Of a stretch of 64,000 nt of DNA, positions 63,429 to 64,000 are shown one piece after another. The notes under the pieces were generated by a model that had not been told where the DNA came from, did no database searches, and saw nothing but the letters and a program-made list of their open reading frames with translations. The DNA comes from Myotis daubentonii. Lineage: Eukaryota > Chordata > Mammalia > Chiroptera > Vespertilionidae. The translations under genes and the position numbers were made by a program. Within the stretch, counting starts at the first letter, position 1, and every line of letters starts with the position of its first letter. The stretch spans positions 181,850,349 to 181,914,348 of the forward strand of contig NC_081842.1 in NCBI RefSeq assembly GCF_963259705.1, given 5' to 3'.

Positions 63429-64000
63429 ATGCCCCAGCCCACCCTCCTCATGTTGAGCCTTGGAGTTCATTCTAATGCTGCTCCCTTTTCTGCACTCCTT
63501 TCTGGGGCTGGTCTCAGAAACAGGGCAGCTCATGGACGATGAGCACATGTTAGGAAAACCAATTTTTATCCAGTCATTTGTTCAAACTATATGTATTTAA
63601 AGTCATTAGCTTGGTCCCTTCTCTGGCCTGGCCATGCTGCCACATAACATTCCTTTGATATCTTGTTAGGAGGCAAGAAAGAGCAGACTTCTTGTCCTGG
63701 CCCTGAGGCAAGTCACTTCCCTTCTCTCAGCTGTTTCCCATGTGTAGGGTGGGAGTGGCTGATGGCCGAGGCCCTCCTGGCTCCATAGTCTGACCACAGA
63801 ACACTTGCTGCATATAGTCTGGAGAGCAGGCCATGAGAAAATGGAACTAGATCTGTAAAGTCTTTAACAGCTGTCTGTCACTGGCTGGTTCCACGAGAGG
63901 TTCATAACAGACAGATCTGGTTCCTCTAATCCCCTTTAGTCTAATTTACACAGAAAGTTGATATAATCAGCTAATGACCCCAGTAGATCTACTCTATTGA
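63429..64000 (+). other. PARS2: PARS2 3' UTR and flank
   Basis: Unique sequence with no AATAAA before the window edge, so the 3' end probably lies beyond 64000. By human synteny TTC4 should follow. Confidence 0.5.

Overview
This is vertebrate nuclear DNA from a vesper bat (Vespertilionidae). The diagnosis rests on the repeats. There are HeliBat-type Helitrons (TC...CTAG ends, A|T target, a GCACG...CGTGC hairpin just before the 3' end), many tRNA-derived Ves SINEs, SPIN-type hAT elements with 8-bp target duplications, and bat-type L1 3' ends. Genus and species cannot be told from the window. There is no operon, CRISPR array or prokaryotic feature.

Three protein genes are present in the order and orientation of the human 1p32.3 block, drawn reversed. 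LEXM (C1orf177/CIMAP2) runs on the minus strand from about 19.2 kb down to 1.09 kb; nine coding exons were rebuilt from splice sites and phase. TTC22 runs on the plus strand, 24794-44406, with seven coding exons giving 571 codons. PARS2, the mitochondrial prolyl-tRNA synthetase, has a non-coding first exon ending at 58648 and a single coding exon 62001-63428 (475 codons). By human synteny DHCR24 should lie off the left edge and TTC4 off the right edge. The genes are not a functional unit: one is a putative ciliary microtubule protein, one a TPR scaffold of unknown role, one a housekeeping synthetase.

Layout: 1-1089 intergenic; 1090-19215 LEXM, whose introns hold Ves SINEs, two SPIN copies, a half-L1 element with an intact ORF1, an old LTR and MIR/L2 relics; 19216-24440 the head-to-head LEXM/TTC22 interval, with an L1 split by a Helitron that itself carries a hAT element; 24794-25366 TTC22 exon 1 in a CpG-rich block; 25367-39540 TTC22 intron 1, with three Helitrons head to tail (29745-31302), the last made mostly of a 46-bp tandem repeat; 39541-44406 TTC22 exons 2-7; 44407-58425 intergenic; 58425-58650 PARS2 promoter; 58649-61971 PARS2 intron 1; 62001-63428 PARS2 coding exon.

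The most notable points are an in-frame TAG at codon 72 of an otherwise intact LEXM, the young half-L1 element, the Helitron triplet, and Helitron-borne CTCF-, octamer- and YY1-like motifs. I found no evidence of a wholly new multi-gene system. LEXM exon calls partly use my recollection of the human protein and should be checked by alignment.
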